A DNA stretch of 64,000 bases from SPDF01 sp963812085 (GTDB taxonomy: Bacteria > Gemmatimonadota > Gemmatimonadetes > Gemmatimonadales > GWC2-71-9). Shown here piece after piece: positions 23,692-32,788 of the stretch. Position numbers and translations under genes: made by a program. The DNA lies in contig CAWETL010000003.1 in the NCBI GenBank assembly GCA_963812085.1, positions 310,001-374,000 on the forward strand. Reading direction: 5' to 3'. Within the stretch, counting starts at the first letter, position 1, and each line of letters begins with the position of its first letter. Under the pieces are notes generated by a model. That model had not been told where the DNA came from. It did not search any database and worked only from the letters and a program-made list of their open reading frames with translations.

Positions 23692-24282
23692 GTGCGCGCG
23701 ATCGAGTCGCTCATCGCCGAGCTGGCCCGCCTCCCCGGCATCGGCCGGAAGACCGCGCAGCGGCTCACCTTTCACCTCCTGCAGCAGGGCCCGGACGAGT
23801 CGATCCGGCTGGCGCGGGCGCTGGACCAGGTGGCGGCCACGGTGCGCGCCTGCGCCGAGTGCGGGTACGTGGCGGAAGAGGAGCGCTGCGAGTTCTGCCG
23901 CGATCCGCGCCGCGACGCCGGCCTGATCTGCGTCGTCGAGGAACCGGCTTCCGTCCAGGCGGTCGAACGCTCCACCGAATTCCGCGGGCGGTATCACGTC
24001 CTCGGCGGCCGGCTCTCCCCGCTCGACGGGATCGGTCCCGAGGCGCTCCGGATCGACGGGCTGCTCGCCCGCGTGCGGGCCGGCGGCGTGCGCGAGGTGA
24101 TCCTCGCGACCAATCCGTCGATGGAAGGCGAAGTCACCGCCACCTACCTGCACCAGCTGCTCTCCGCCGAGGGCGTGCGCGTCACCCGGCTCGCCCGGGG
24201 ACTCCCGATGGGCGGGGACCTGGAATACGTGGACGGCGTGACCCTCGCGCACGCGCTGCTGGCGCGGCAGGATATCGCCTGA
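23692..24282 (+). CDS. recR: Recombination protein RecR
   Basis: A 196-residue recombination mediator. The N-terminal helix-hairpin-helix reads LPGIGRKTAQRLTFHLL. A four-Cys zinc finger (CAECGYVAEEERCEFC) begins at about residue 57. The Toprim domain begins LICVVEEPASVQAVE and continues HVLGGRLSPLDGIGPE, and a Walker-B-like C-terminus follows. It acts with RecF/RecO at stalled forks and gaps. The GTG start is three bases after ybaB, and the TGA overlaps the next ATG. Confidence 0.95.
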   Translation: MRAIESLIAELARLPGIGRKTAQRLTFHLLQQGPDESIRLARALDQVAATVRACAECGYVAEEERCEFCRDPRRDAGLICVVEEPASVQAVERSTEFRGRYHVLGGRLSPLDGIGPEALRIDGLLARVRAGGVREVILATNPSMEGEVTATYLHQLLSAEGVRVTRLARGLPMGGDLEYVDGVTLAHALLARQDIA

Positions 24283-24551
24283 TGGGGGCGCGCGGCCTGC
24301 TTCTCCTGCTGGGCGCGGCGGCGGGACTGGTGGTGGGGTGGGAGCTCGCCCAGCGCCGGCTCGATCGCCATCGCGCCGAACTCTTCAGCCCGGTGCCCCG
24401 TCGGCGGGCGGACGCGCTGGCCTACCTGGCCGGCGAGCGGTCGGACGCGGCGGCGCGGCTGCTGCGCGAGTACGTGGTGTGGGAGCGGGAGCCCGGCCTC
24501 CGGAAGCGGGCCGGCGCGCTGCTCAGGCGGCTCGAACTGTCCCTCGGATAG
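24282..24551 (+). CDS. Small N-terminally anchored hypothetical protein
   Basis: An 89-residue protein with one membrane helix (LLLLLGAAAGLVVGWELA) and a cytoplasmic, Arg/Leu-rich helical tail (RRRADALAYLAGERSDAAARLL in overview) that could be a short HEAT-like repeat. It overlaps the recR stop (TGATG) and precedes the roadblock gene by 9 bases, so it may belong with the polarity module. Family not recognised. Confidence 0.65.
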   Translation: MGARGLLLLLGAAAGLVVGWELAQRRLDRHRAELFSPVPRRRADALAYLAGERSDAAARLLREYVVWEREPGLRKRAGALLRRLELSLG

Positions 24552-24560
24552 GAAGACTGC

Positions 24561-25052
24561 ATGTCCGGTGCGTCCAGCTGGTCCCTCGGCGAGGCGGATG
24601 CGGAGCGGATCGTCGCCCTGCTCACGGCGTTCCTGCGCGAGTCCAACGCGCGGACCGCCCTGCTGGTCGACCGCACCGGCCAGATGGTCGCGACGGCGGG
24701 GGAGCCGCCGGAGTTCGACCCGACCACCTTCGCCTCACTGGCGGCGGCGGACTTCAGCGCCAACGACCAGCTGGCCCGGCTCATCGGCGAGCCGGAGTTC
24801 GGCAGTCTCTTCCACCAGGGCGAGACGGCCTCGATGTACCTGGCCGACATCGCCCGGCGGGTCATTCTCGTGGTACTCTTCGATACGCGCACCACGCTGG
24901 GGCTGGTCAAGCTGCGGGTGCGGGGCACGGTGGCGGACCTGACGAAGGTCTTCACCGAGATGTTCGAGCGGGACGGCGGCGCTGCGCCGCGGGTCGAGCA
25001 GGCCTTCCTCGGCGACGCCGAGGACGAAATCGACAAACTCTTCGGTGAGTAG
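24561..25052 (+). CDS. Roadblock/LC7 (MglB-like) protein
   Basis: A 163-residue protein. The fold opens with a helix and then TALLVDRTGQMVATAG, the signature hairpin of roadblock domains. It continues FASLAAADFSANDQLARLIG and a sheet VILVVLFDTRTTLGLVKLRV. MglB is the GTPase-activating partner of MglA. The gene directly before an mglA 12 bases downstream supports this. The tail is acidic (DAEDEIDKLFGE), possibly for partner binding. Confidence 0.85.
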   Translation: MSGASSWSLGEADAERIVALLTAFLRESNARTALLVDRTGQMVATAGEPPEFDPTTFASLAAADFSANDQLARLIGEPEFGSLFHQGETASMYLADIARRVILVVLFDTRTTLGLVKLRVRGTVADLTKVFTEMFERDGGAAPRVEQAFLGDAEDEIDKLFGE

Positions 25053-25064
25053 GGGCACGCGCGC

Positions 25065-25742
25065 ATGTCGATGATCAACTACGCGTCCCGCGAGATCAAC
25101 TGCAAGATCGTCTATTACGGCCCCGGTCTGGGCGGCAAGACGACCAATCTCGAGCACGTGTACAACAAGGTCGCGCCGGGCGCCAAGGGCAAGATGATCT
25201 CCCTCGCCACGGAGACCGAGCGCACCCTCTTCTTCGACTTCCTCCCCGTGGACCTGGGCACCATCCGGGGGTTCAAGACCCGCTTCCACCTCTACACCGT
25301 GCCCGGCCAGGTGTACTACAACGCCTCCCGGAAGCTGATCCTCAAGGGGGTCGACGGCGTGGTGTTCGTGGCCGACAGCCAGATCGAGCGGATGGAGGCG
25401 AACATCGAGGCCATGCAGAACCTCTACGACAACATGGCCGAGCACGGGTACGACCTCACCCGCATCCCGTTCGTGGTCCAGTACAACAAGCGCGACCTCC
25501 CGAACGCCGCCCCCATCTCCGAGCTGCAGGCGGCGCTCAATCCGGGGTGGTCGGTCGAGGAACCGGCGCGCCAGCGCCCGGTGGCCGATCCCTACCACGA
25601 GGGCGAGTTCCTCGTCGGCCGGCAGGTCGACGGGGAGTGGGTCGAGCGGGCCACCTACTTCGAGGCCGTCGCCGTGAACGGCGAGGGCGTGTTCGACACG
25701 CTCAAGGCGGTCAGCAAGCTCGTCCTGAAGACGCTGGGCTAG
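25065..25742 (+). CDS. mglA: MglA-like small GTPase
   Basis: A 225-residue Ras-like GTPase. P-loop GPGLGGKTT (19-27), switch regions around TLFFDFLPVDLGTIRGFKT, the Walker-B-like LYTVPGQVYYNASR (DxxG replaced by TVPGQ, as in MglA proteins) and NKRD for guanine binding. It sets polarity of motility or envelope machines, with MglB as its GAP, in Myxococcus and Thermus. Here it sits among housekeeping genes (recR, pgsA, cinA), not motility genes, so its client is unknown. Confidence 0.93.
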   Translation: MSMINYASREINCKIVYYGPGLGGKTTNLEHVYNKVAPGAKGKMISLATETERTLFFDFLPVDLGTIRGFKTRFHLYTVPGQVYYNASRKLILKGVDGVVFVADSQIERMEANIEAMQNLYDNMAEHGYDLTRIPFVVQYNKRDLPNAAPISELQAALNPGWSVEEPARQRPVADPYHEGEFLVGRQVDGEWVERATYFEAVAVNGEGVFDTLKAVSKLVLKTLG

Positions 25743-25752
25743 GTCCCGCGCC

Positions 25753-26391
25753 ATGTGGACCCTGCCGAACATCGTCACCCTCGTTCGGATCGCGTTCACG
25801 CCGGTCATCGCGCTGCTGCCCTTCATCGAGGGCTACTGGCCGAAGTTCCTCGCCTTCATCGTTTTCGTGCTCACCGCCGTCACCGACGTGTGGGACGGCT
25901 ACCTCGCCCGGAGCCGCAACCAGGTCACCGACCTCGGCAAGCTGCTCGATCCGCTGGCCGACAAGCTCCTCCTCCTCGCCAGCCTCATCCCGATCTACTG
26001 GATCTCGCGCACCCGCCACGACCTCTACGACATCCCGATCTGGGGCAGCATCCCGCTCTGGGTGTGCGTCCTGCTCCTGGGCCGGGAGCTCGCCATCACG
26101 ATGCTGCGCTGGTGGGCCGCCCGGCGCGGCGTGGTCATCGCCGCGGTCGGCGCCGGCAAGCTGAAGGCGATGTTCCAGAACATCTTCATCGGGGCCACGA
26201 TCCTCTGGTTCGCCTATCGCGACGCCCGGCGCCCGCTGGGGTGGGAGGCGAAGCCGTTCTTCAGGTTCTGGAACGAATTCCACGGCGGTTTCGTGGCGGT
26301 CACCCTCGGGATCGCCGTGGCGCTCACGGTGTATTCCTTCGTGGTCTATCTGTACCGCTTCCGCGCCCTCTTCTCCAGTCGTTCGTCGTAG
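25753..26391 (+). CDS. pgsA: CDP-diacylglycerol-glycerol-3-phosphate 3-phosphatidyltransferase
   Basis: A 212-residue integral membrane enzyme making phosphatidylglycerol phosphate. The CDP-alcohol phosphatidyltransferase motif D-G-x2-A-R-x8-G-x3-D-x3-D is complete in DGYLARSRNQVTDLGKLLDP followed by LADK. It begins WTLPNIVTLVRI, the typical amphipathic start. There are about five membrane helices. It follows mglA by 10 bases and precedes cinA by 16. Confidence 0.93.
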   Translation: MWTLPNIVTLVRIAFTPVIALLPFIEGYWPKFLAFIVFVLTAVTDVWDGYLARSRNQVTDLGKLLDPLADKLLLLASLIPIYWISRTRHDLYDIPIWGSIPLWVCVLLLGRELAITMLRWWAARRGVVIAAVGAGKLKAMFQNIFIGATILWFAYRDARRPLGWEAKPFFRFWNEFHGGFVAVTLGIAVALTVYSFVVYLYRFRALFSSRSS

Positions 26392-26407
26392 GCCCCGCCC
26401 GCCGGCC

Positions 26408-27657
26408 ATGAACTGCGAACTCGTCACGGTCGGCACCGAGCTGCTGCTCGGCTTCACCGTCGACACCAACAGCGCCGAGATCGGCCGGGCACTCGCCTCG
26501 GCGGGCGTGCGGGTGGTGCGCCGCACCGCCGTCCCCGACGACCCGGCCGCCATCCGCGACGCCGTCGCCTCCGCCCTCGCGCGCACCGGCACGGTGATCA
26601 CCACCGGCGGCCTGGGGCCCACCGCGGACGACATCACGAAGAAGACGGTCGCCGAACTCTTCGGCGCCGAGCCGGTGTTCGACGCCTCGGTCTGGGCCGA
26701 CCTCGAGGCGCGCTTCGCCCGGCTGGGCCGCACCCCGAGCGCCAACAACCGCGGGCAGGCAGAAGTGCCCGCGGGGGCGGTGGTCCTCCCAAACCGCTGG
26801 GGCACCGCCCCCGGCCTCTGGCTCGAGGGCGCGCCCGGCCTCGTGGTGATGCTGCCCGGTGTGCCGGTCGAGATGCGCAACCTGCTCGTCTCCGGTGTCC
26901 TGCCCCGGCTCGCGGCCCGCCCGGGACCGGGCGGCGTCATCCGCTCGGTCACGGTGCGCACCACCGGCATCGCCGAGTCCACGCTGGCCGAACGGCTCGG
27001 GGACATCGACGAGCGGCTCGCCCCGCTCACGCTCGCCTACCTCCCGGGCCTCGGCTCGGTGGACCTGCGCGCCACCGCCTGGAATCTCCCGCAGGACGAA
27101 GCCGACCGCCGGCTCGCGGCGGCGGCCGACTTGCTGGCCGAACGCGCCGGGGAGCACGCCTACGGACGCGGCGACGACGACCTCGCCGCGCTGGTGCTGG
27201 CACGAACTGCGAGCACGGCGCCTCACCCTCGCCGTGGCGGAGTCGTGCACCGGCGGGCTCCTCGGCGGCCGCCTGACCGCCGTGCCGGGCAGCTCGAGCC
27301 AGTTTCTCGGGGGCATCATCAGCTACTCCGACGGGGCCAAGGCGGCGCTCCTGGGGGTTCCCCCGGCGATCCTGGCGGCCCACGGCGCCGTGAGCGGCCC
27401 GGTGGCCGAGGCCATGGCAGGCGGCGCTGTACGCGCCCTTGGAGCGGACGTGGCGGTCTCGATCACCGGCATTGCCGGCCCCGACGGGGGCTCGACGGAG
27501 AAGCCGGTGGGGACGGTCTGGCTCGGGTTCGCACTCGGGGGGCGTGCAGGAGGCGATCCTGCGAAACACGATTGGGACGCGGGAGGAAGTGCGCGGCCGG
27601 GCCGCCCAGATCGCCCTGTTCGAGCTGTGGCGGAGGCTTCGCCGCCTGCCAGAATGA
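26408..27657 (+). pseudogene. cinA: CinA-like protein (MoCF domain + nicotinamide-nucleotide amidase domain), two frameshifts
   Basis: Residues 1-260 read in frame from ATG 26408: MNCELVTVGTELLLGFTVDT, TTGGLGPTADDITKKTVAE and LPGVPVEMRNLL are classic CinA/MoCF segments. Near 27199-27201 one extra base moves the code to the next frame, which continues HELRARRLTLAVAESCTGG, ISYSDGAKAALLGVP and SITGIAGPDGGSTEKPVG, the PncC amidase domain. A second extra base in the G6 run 27537-27542 moves it again to VQEAILRNTIGTREEVRGRA and the TGA at 27655-27657. Removing both bases restores a full CinA of about 416 residues, which recycles NMN and damaged nucleotides. Sequencing error is the likely cause. Confidence 0.8.
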
Positions 27658-27682
27658 CCTATCGCCGGGGCACACCGGTTGC

Positions 27683-27688
27683 TATTAA
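27683..27688 (+). promoter_or_regulatory. -10 element before grpE
   Basis: TATTAA (27683-27688) lies 9 bases before the first grpE ATG, an arrangement that would give a leaderless or near-leaderless mRNA. No clear -35; no HrcA/CIRCE repeat is seen here. Confidence 0.35.
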
Positions 27689-27697
27689 ACTTCCTCC

Positions 27698-28306
27698 ATG
27701 CCCATGCCATCGGACCCGCAAGTGACTGACGACGAAAAGGTTATTGGAGCCGACGCCGAGACTCCCGACCCGGCCCGGAGGGACGACCCCAGTGCCGCCG
27801 GATTCGGTGGGGTCAGTGGCGTTCCCGCCGAGCCCGCGGAGCAGGCGGTGCAGCGCCTCGAGCAGGAAAACGACGAACTTCGGGACCGCTTCGCACGCCT
27901 GGCGGCGGAGTACGACAACTTCCGCAAGCGGATCGCGCGCGAACGTGAGGAGCTCACCAGCCGGGCGCAGGCGGGGCTGGCGGGCCGGCTCCTCGACGTG
28001 CTTGACGACCTCGAGCGGCTGCTGGCCGGCGACCACGCGAACGCGCCGGCGGAGTCCTTCCTCACGGGCATGGAATTGGTCGGACGAAAGCTCTGGAAGG
28101 AGCTGGAAGCCGCCGGGCTGGAGCGCCTCGATCCGCAGGGCCAGCCGTTCGACCCCTCGCTCCACGAGGCCGTGGCGGCCGTGCAGCCCACCGACCCTGC
28201 CCAGGACCACACCGTGAGCGCCACCTTCCAGGCCGGCTACCGCTTCAAGGGCGCGCTGCTCCGTCCTGCCCGCGTCCAGGTCTATGCCGACCAGGGGCAC
28301 TCCTAG
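27698..28306 (+). CDS. grpE: Nucleotide exchange factor GrpE
   Basis: A 202-residue cochaperone that releases ADP from DnaK. It has an acidic disordered start, a long coiled coil (about residues 45-90, including EYDNFRKRIARER, the GrpE signature), and a C-terminal beta-wing domain with AVAAVQPTDPAQDHTVSATF and GYRFKGALLRPARVQV. A second ATG at 27704 is an alternative start. Its stop shares a base with the dnaJ GTG. Confidence 0.95.
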   Translation: MPMPSDPQVTDDEKVIGADAETPDPARRDDPSAAGFGGVSGVPAEPAEQAVQRLEQENDELRDRFARLAAEYDNFRKRIAREREELTSRAQAGLAGRLLDVLDDLERLLAGDHANAPAESFLTGMELVGRKLWKELEAAGLERLDPQGQPFDPSLHEAVAAVQPTDPAQDHTVSATFQAGYRFKGALLRPARVQVYADQGHS

Positions 28307-29406
28307 TGGCGCAGCGGGACTTCTATCAGGTGCTGGGCGTTCCCGACTCGGCTACGCAGGCCGAGATCAAGAAGTCCTACCGCCGGCTCGCCAAGCAGTA
28401 TCACCCCGACGCCAACCCCGACAATCCGGGCGCCGCGGAGCGCTTCAAGGAGATTTCCGAGGCGCACACCACGCTATCGGATCCCGAGAAGCGGAAGCAC
28501 TACGACCAGATGCGGCGGCTCGGTGCGTTCGAGGGGCGCCGCCCGGGCGGCGGAGCGGCGGGGCAGCGGGCCAGTGGGGCGGGCGGTCCGAGTGCGGGTG
28601 CGGAATCCTTCGAGTTTGGCGACCTGGGCGGGCTGGGAGACATCTTCTCCTCGATCTTCGGGCGCGGTGGCCGTCGCGAGGAGCCCCGCGCCGAGAACCT
28701 CGAGGCCCACGTCGAGGTGCCGTTCCGGGTGGCCATGCTGGGCGGAAAGGTGCCGGTCACGCTGCCCGTCACCGAGCCCTGCGGCACCTGCGGCGGAAGC
28801 GGCGCGGCCCCCGGCGCCAAGATCACCACCTGCGAGGAGTGCAAGGGGCGCGGCACCATCTCCTTCGGCCAGGGCGGATTCGCGGTCAACCGGCCGTGCC
28901 CCGCCTGCCGCGGGCGCGGATCGATTCCGTCCGAACTCTGCCCCAAGTGCGGCGGCGCCGGCGAGGTGCGGACCGAGCGGCGCGTGATGATCACGGTGCC
29001 CCCCCTCACCGAGACCGGCGCACGGGTGCGGCTCAAGGGCCAGGGACAGCCGGGCCGGGCCGGAGCGCCCGCCGGAGACCTCTTCGTGGTCTTCGAGGTC
29101 GAACCCGACCGGTTCTTCCAGCGCGACGGGCTCGACCTGCTCTGCGAGGTCCCGGTCAACCTGGCGCAGGCGCTGCTCGGCACGCGGCTTCGCGTGCGCA
29201 CGCTCGACGGCAAGAAGATCGTGCTGAAGGTCCCGGCCGGGACGCAGCCCGGCCGGAAGTTTCGCATCAAGGGTCAGGGGCTGGAGCGGGGGGGGCGGCG
29301 GGGCGACCAGATCGTGTCGGTAAGGGTGGAGTTGCCGGAGAAGCTGACGCCCGAACAGGAAGCGCTGGCGAAGAGTCTGGCCGAGTCCGTCGGGCTCAAG
29401 TACTAG
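28306..29406 (+). CDS. dnaJ: Chaperone protein DnaJ
   Basis: A 366-residue type I Hsp40. The J domain has HPD within QYHPDANPDN. A Gly-rich region follows at about 75-115. The zinc region holds four CxxCxGxG units: CGTCGGSG, CEECKGRG, CPACRGRG and CPKCGGAG. The C-terminal substrate-binding domain follows (FFQRDGLDLLCEVPVNLAQA). It stimulates DnaK and delivers substrates; grpE directly upstream completes the system, while dnaK itself is not in the window. GTG start overlapping the grpE stop. Confidence 0.96.
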   Translation: MAQRDFYQVLGVPDSATQAEIKKSYRRLAKQYHPDANPDNPGAAERFKEISEAHTTLSDPEKRKHYDQMRRLGAFEGRRPGGGAAGQRASGAGGPSAGAESFEFGDLGGLGDIFSSIFGRGGRREEPRAENLEAHVEVPFRVAMLGGKVPVTLPVTEPCGTCGGSGAAPGAKITTCEECKGRGTISFGQGGFAVNRPCPACRGRGSIPSELCPKCGGAGEVRTERRVMITVPPLTETGARVRLKGQGQPGRAGAPAGDLFVVFEVEPDRFFQRDGLDLLCEVPVNLAQALLGTRLRVRTLDGKKIVLKVPAGTQPGRKFRIKGQGLERGGRRGDQIVSVRVELPEKLTPEQEALAKSLAESVGLKY

Positions 29407-29418
29407 GCGAGCGCCCTT

Positions 29419-29505
29419 CTGTCATTGCGAGGCCACACCGTGGCCGAAGCAATCTGGCCTGAGATTGCTTCGTCGTCCCCTCTCGGGGCCTCCTCGCAAT
29501 GACAG
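29419..29505. repeat. Large imperfect palindrome between convergent dnaJ and ppk
   Basis: Outer arms CTGTCATTGCGAGG (29419-29432) and CCTCGCAATGACAG (29492-29505) are perfectly complementary over 14 bp. Inner arms GAAGCAATCT (29446-29455) and AGATTGCTTC (29462-29471) pair over 10 bp. The TCATTGCGAGG...GAAGCAATCT layout is that of a dispersed palindromic repeat known from many unrelated bacterial genomes. Here it may also act as a bidirectional terminator, as it fills the gap between two converging genes. Confidence 0.7.
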
Positions 29506-29512
29506 TGCCATC

Positions 29513-31627
29513 TCAGTGCCCAGCTGCTAATTCCAGGAGCCGGCGGTGCGTGGCCCGTTCCTCCCCGTCGGGCAGCGGCTGCCGCTGCCGGTAGGTGCCG
29601 TCGGCCAGCAGGTCCCACGCCTGGCGGTTGTCCTCCCACATCAACTCCAGCACCTCGAGCAGGGCCCGGCGGTGATGCGGGTCCTCGATCGGGGTCACCG
29701 CCTCCACGCGCCGATCCAGGTTGCGGGGCATCCAGTCGGCCGAGCCGATGTAGACCTCGTCCGCCCCGCCGTTGAGGAACCAGAACGCCCGCGAGTGCTC
29801 CAGGAACCGGCCCACGATGCTGATGACCCGGATGTTCTCGCTCACCCCGGGCACCCCCGGACGCAGGCAGCAGATGCCCCGCACGATCAGGTCCACCCGA
29901 ACTCCCGCCTGCGAGGCCTGGTAGAGCTCCATGATGATCCCCGGGTCGACCAGTGCGTTCATCTTGGCCAGGAGCCGGCCCGGTCGGCCGGCGCGGGCGT
30001 GATCGGCCTCGCGGCGGATCATCTCGACGAAGCGCGCCCGCATGCCGCGCGGCGCCACCAGCAGCCGGCGGAAACGGTCGGGGACTCCGAACCCGGTGAG
30101 TTCGTTGAAGAGGTCGGTCAGGTCCTCACCCAGCGCCGGATCGCACGAAAAGAGCCCGAAGTCGGTGTACACCCGCGCGGTGCGGGGGTTGTAGTTCCCG
30201 GTGCCGATGTGGACGTAGCGGCGGATCTCGGCGCCCTCCCGGCGCACCACCAGCATGATCTTGGTGTGCGTCTTGAGCCCGGACACGCCGTAGCTCACGT
30301 GCACGCCGACATCCTCCAGGCGCTGCGCCCAGATGATGTTGTTCTCCTCGTCGAAGCGCGCCTGCAGTTCGATCAGCACCGCCACCTGCTTCCCCCGCTC
30401 GGCGGCGTGCGCCAGCATCCGGGCAATGCTGGAGTCGCCGCCGGTGCGGTACAGCGTCAGCTTGATGGCCAGCACGTCGGGGTCGTCGGTGGCCTGCTGA
30501 AGGAAGCGCTCCACCGAGGTCTGGAAACTGTCGTACGGGTGGTGCAGGAGGAGGTCGCCCTCGCGGATCACCTCGAACATGTTGCGGCCCGCCGCCAGGC
30601 GGGCCGGCGTGGCCGGCAGGAACGGCGAATCCCGCAGTTCCGGCAGGTCCAGCGAGGCCAGCGACAGCAGGTCGGACATGTCGAGCAGGCCCGGCGCCTC
30701 GTAGATGTCCTCGAGACGGAGGTCGGTCCCTTCCTCCTGGGCGTCGTTGAACTCGGCGAGCAGCAGCTGGCGCAGGCTCTGCGGCGTGTTCCCGCCCACC
30801 TCGAGGCGGGAGACCTCGGCGAACCGCCGGTTCCGCACCTCTTCCTGGATGAGGCTCAGCAGGTCCTCGGCCTCGTCATGGTCGATCTGGAGATCGGTGT
30901 TCCGCGTGATCCGGAACGGGTGCCATCCCAAAATCTCGACGCCCGGGAAGAGCGACTCGAGGTGGGCGCCGATCAACTGCTCCAGCGGCAGATAGCGATG
31001 GGTGCCGGGAAGCGGGATCCAGCGCGGCAAGATCTTCGGCACCTTGACCCGTGCAAACCGCTCCACGCCATCGCCGCCCCGGAGCGACACGGCCACGGAG
31101 ATGCTGAGGTTCGAGATGTAGGGAAACGGGTGCGCGGGATCGACGGCCAGCGGAGTGAGGACCGGAAAGACGTTGCGCTGGAAATACGCGGCGAGGTGCT
31201 CACGATCCTCCGGCGTGGTGCGCTCCAGGTCCATCAGGAGTTCCACTCCGTGGCGGGCCAGGGCGGGGGCCACGTCGTCCAGCAGGCACCGGTACTGGTC
31301 CGCCACCATTTCGCGCACCGTCGTGGCGATGCGGCGCAACTGGTCTTCGGGCGTGAGGCCGTCGGCTGTCCGGTCGCTGTAGCCCACGCCGACCTGGCGG
31401 CGGAGACCCGCCACCCGGACCTGGAAGAATTCGTCGAGGTTGCTCGCGAAGATCGCCAGGAACTTGAGGCGTTCGAGGAGCGGTGTCCGGGGGTCCTGCG
31501 CCTCGTGCAGCACTCGCCGGTTGAACTCCAGCCAGGAGAGTTCCCGGTTGAAGTAGAGCGCGGCCTGCCCGAGGTCTGGGGGGAGCGGCGAGCTCGGCGT
31601 GGTGCTGGCGACTGGGGTGGCGGTCAT
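29513..31627 (-). CDS. ppk1: Polyphosphate kinase 1
   Basis: A 704-residue enzyme that reversibly makes polyphosphate from ATP. The N-domain starts YFNRELSWLEFNRRVL, the family signature. The autophosphorylated histidine is H473 in YVHIGTGNYNPRTARVYTDF. The second phospholipase-D-like motif is near ENIRVISIVGRFLEHSRAFW. The C-terminal end is slightly extended and acidic. It is monocistronic; the upstream lipoprotein gene is separated by a strong hairpin. Confidence 0.97.
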   Translation of the reverse strand: MTATPVASTTPSSPLPPDLGQAALYFNRELSWLEFNRRVLHEAQDPRTPLLERLKFLAIFASNLDEFFQVRVAGLRRQVGVGYSDRTADGLTPEDQLRRIATTVREMVADQYRCLLDDVAPALARHGVELLMDLERTTPEDREHLAAYFQRNVFPVLTPLAVDPAHPFPYISNLSISVAVSLRGGDGVERFARVKVPKILPRWIPLPGTHRYLPLEQLIGAHLESLFPGVEILGWHPFRITRNTDLQIDHDEAEDLLSLIQEEVRNRRFAEVSRLEVGGNTPQSLRQLLLAEFNDAQEEGTDLRLEDIYEAPGLLDMSDLLSLASLDLPELRDSPFLPATPARLAAGRNMFEVIREGDLLLHHPYDSFQTSVERFLQQATDDPDVLAIKLTLYRTGGDSSIARMLAHAAERGKQVAVLIELQARFDEENNIIWAQRLEDVGVHVSYGVSGLKTHTKIMLVVRREGAEIRRYVHIGTGNYNPRTARVYTDFGLFSCDPALGEDLTDLFNELTGFGVPDRFRRLLVAPRGMRARFVEMIRREADHARAGRPGRLLAKMNALVDPGIIMELYQASQAGVRVDLIVRGICCLRPGVPGVSENIRVISIVGRFLEHSRAFWFLNGGADEVYIGSADWMPRNLDRRVEAVTPIEDPHHRRALLEVLELMWEDNRQAWDLLADGTYRQRQPLPDGEERATHRRLLELAAGH

Positions 31628-31717
31628 GACCCGGGGTAATCTACCCCGGGGACCGCGCGACCGGAAGGGACGTCACGAACGCGTAACGTATTGTGATAAA
31701 ACATCTTGGAAGTCACA

Positions 31718-31751
31718 ACGCCGGCCCCGGAGCCTGTTCCGGGGCCGGCGT
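31718..31751 (-). terminator. Strong hairpin terminator after the lipoprotein gene
   Basis: A perfect 14-bp stem, ACGCCGGCCCCGGA (31718-31731) with TCCGGGGCCGGCGT (31738-31751), and a 6-base loop. On the minus strand it follows the lipoprotein stop by 19 bases; a TTTT occurs about 20 bases further on, so the U tract is poor. Confidence 0.6.
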
Positions 31752-31770
31752 CGCTCGGTCAATCACCCGT

Positions 31771-32682
31771 TCAGGGCAGGGCGCGGTACGGGAACGCCCA
31801 GATGTTCGCCCGGTAGTTGTCGCCAGTCTGGGTCTGCAGCGTTTCCGAGTCGATTGCGTCCACCGCCATCCGGGCGATGCCCGGGCGGCGCACGGTCCAG
31901 CCGACCGTCCAGGTCCCGTCGCCGTTGTCGTGCATCGGGATGCGGACCCAATCGTCGCGATCCGCCCGGCAATGCCGCACGTGCAGGAAGACCTGCGTCG
32001 GCGGCACCAGGTCGGTGCCGGTGGTGTTGGTCACCGCGGCGGTGACGACCACGCTGTCGCCCACGTGGAGTTGCGGGACGCCGCCGTCCACCGGGTAGAT
32101 GTGGCTCGGGTCGGTGACCTCCCCGACCGGCGTGCCGTTCACCTGTACGGCCATCGAGGTGATGGCGACCGTCCGCTCGTCCAGGTTGGTGTTGACGATG
32201 TCGCCGATGCTCATGCCCACCAGCCGCCAGCCGCGCCGCGCGGTGGTGTCCCTCACGAAGACCGCGCGGTGCCGCAGGGTTTCGTGCATCGGCTTGGAGG
32301 CCGGATTCGCCACGCTGTCGAAGGTGGTGTCCACCAGGAAGACGCCGTTGAACCGGACGGCGACCGCCACCCGGGCGGTGTCGCCTTCGATCACGACCAC
32401 GCGGTTTCGGCTGGGCCGGGTCTGCTCGCGGTGCCGACCCCAGTGTTCGGGAGCGACGTAGGCGTCGCCAGGGGAGGCGAACAGCGCACCGGAGGGCGTG
32501 AGGAGCGGGCTGGCCAAAACGGCGCTCCCGCCCGGATTTTCGTCGAAGTACCCTGGGTCGGCGTCGAGGTACGCCTGCTGAACTGCAGTCTGGTCGCTGG
32601 TGATGCCGGTCGGCGTGTCGCTGCTGCAGGCCGCTGCCGCCAGGGCCATGGCCGCCAGCAGCGCGCTGGTATGGGCTCGCAT
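31771..32682 (-). CDS. Predicted lipoprotein of unknown function
   Basis: A 303-residue exported protein. The signal LLAAMALAAAACSSD has a lipobox ending at Cys19, so it should be lipid-anchored. The mature part contains a region of short polar strands and a C-terminal beta-sandwich-like half (LHVGDSVVVTAAVTNTTGTD, then HDNGDGTWTVGWTVRRPG) resembling Ig-like domains. An AGGAG ribosome-binding site precedes the ATG. No family recognised; Asp and Thr richness suggests an extracytoplasmic binding or adhesive role, which is speculative. Confidence 0.75.
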   Translation of the reverse strand: MRAHTSALLAAMALAAAACSSDTPTGITSDQTAVQQAYLDADPGYFDENPGGSAVLASPLLTPSGALFASPGDAYVAPEHWGRHREQTRPSRNRVVVIEGDTARVAVAVRFNGVFLVDTTFDSVANPASKPMHETLRHRAVFVRDTTARRGWRLVGMSIGDIVNTNLDERTVAITSMAVQVNGTPVGEVTDPSHIYPVDGGVPQLHVGDSVVVTAAVTNTTGTDLVPPTQVFLHVRHCRADRDDWVRIPMHDNGDGTWTVGWTVRRPGIARMAVDAIDSETLQTQTGDNYRANIWAFPYRALP

Positions 32683-32788
32683 GAAGATCGCTCCTGAAGT
32701 TGGGTCGGGTCGGTCGGGCAGTACGCCCGGTAGACGGGGGACCCTTCAGGACGTTAAGCGGGAGACGGTTCGGCCGGGGTGACGCCGC

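Noticed and set aside
21640..24252. An 870-codon minus-strand open frame across dnaX, ybaB and recR
   Set aside because: Three well-recognised genes lie on the other strand. The product is compositionally biased and has no start signal.
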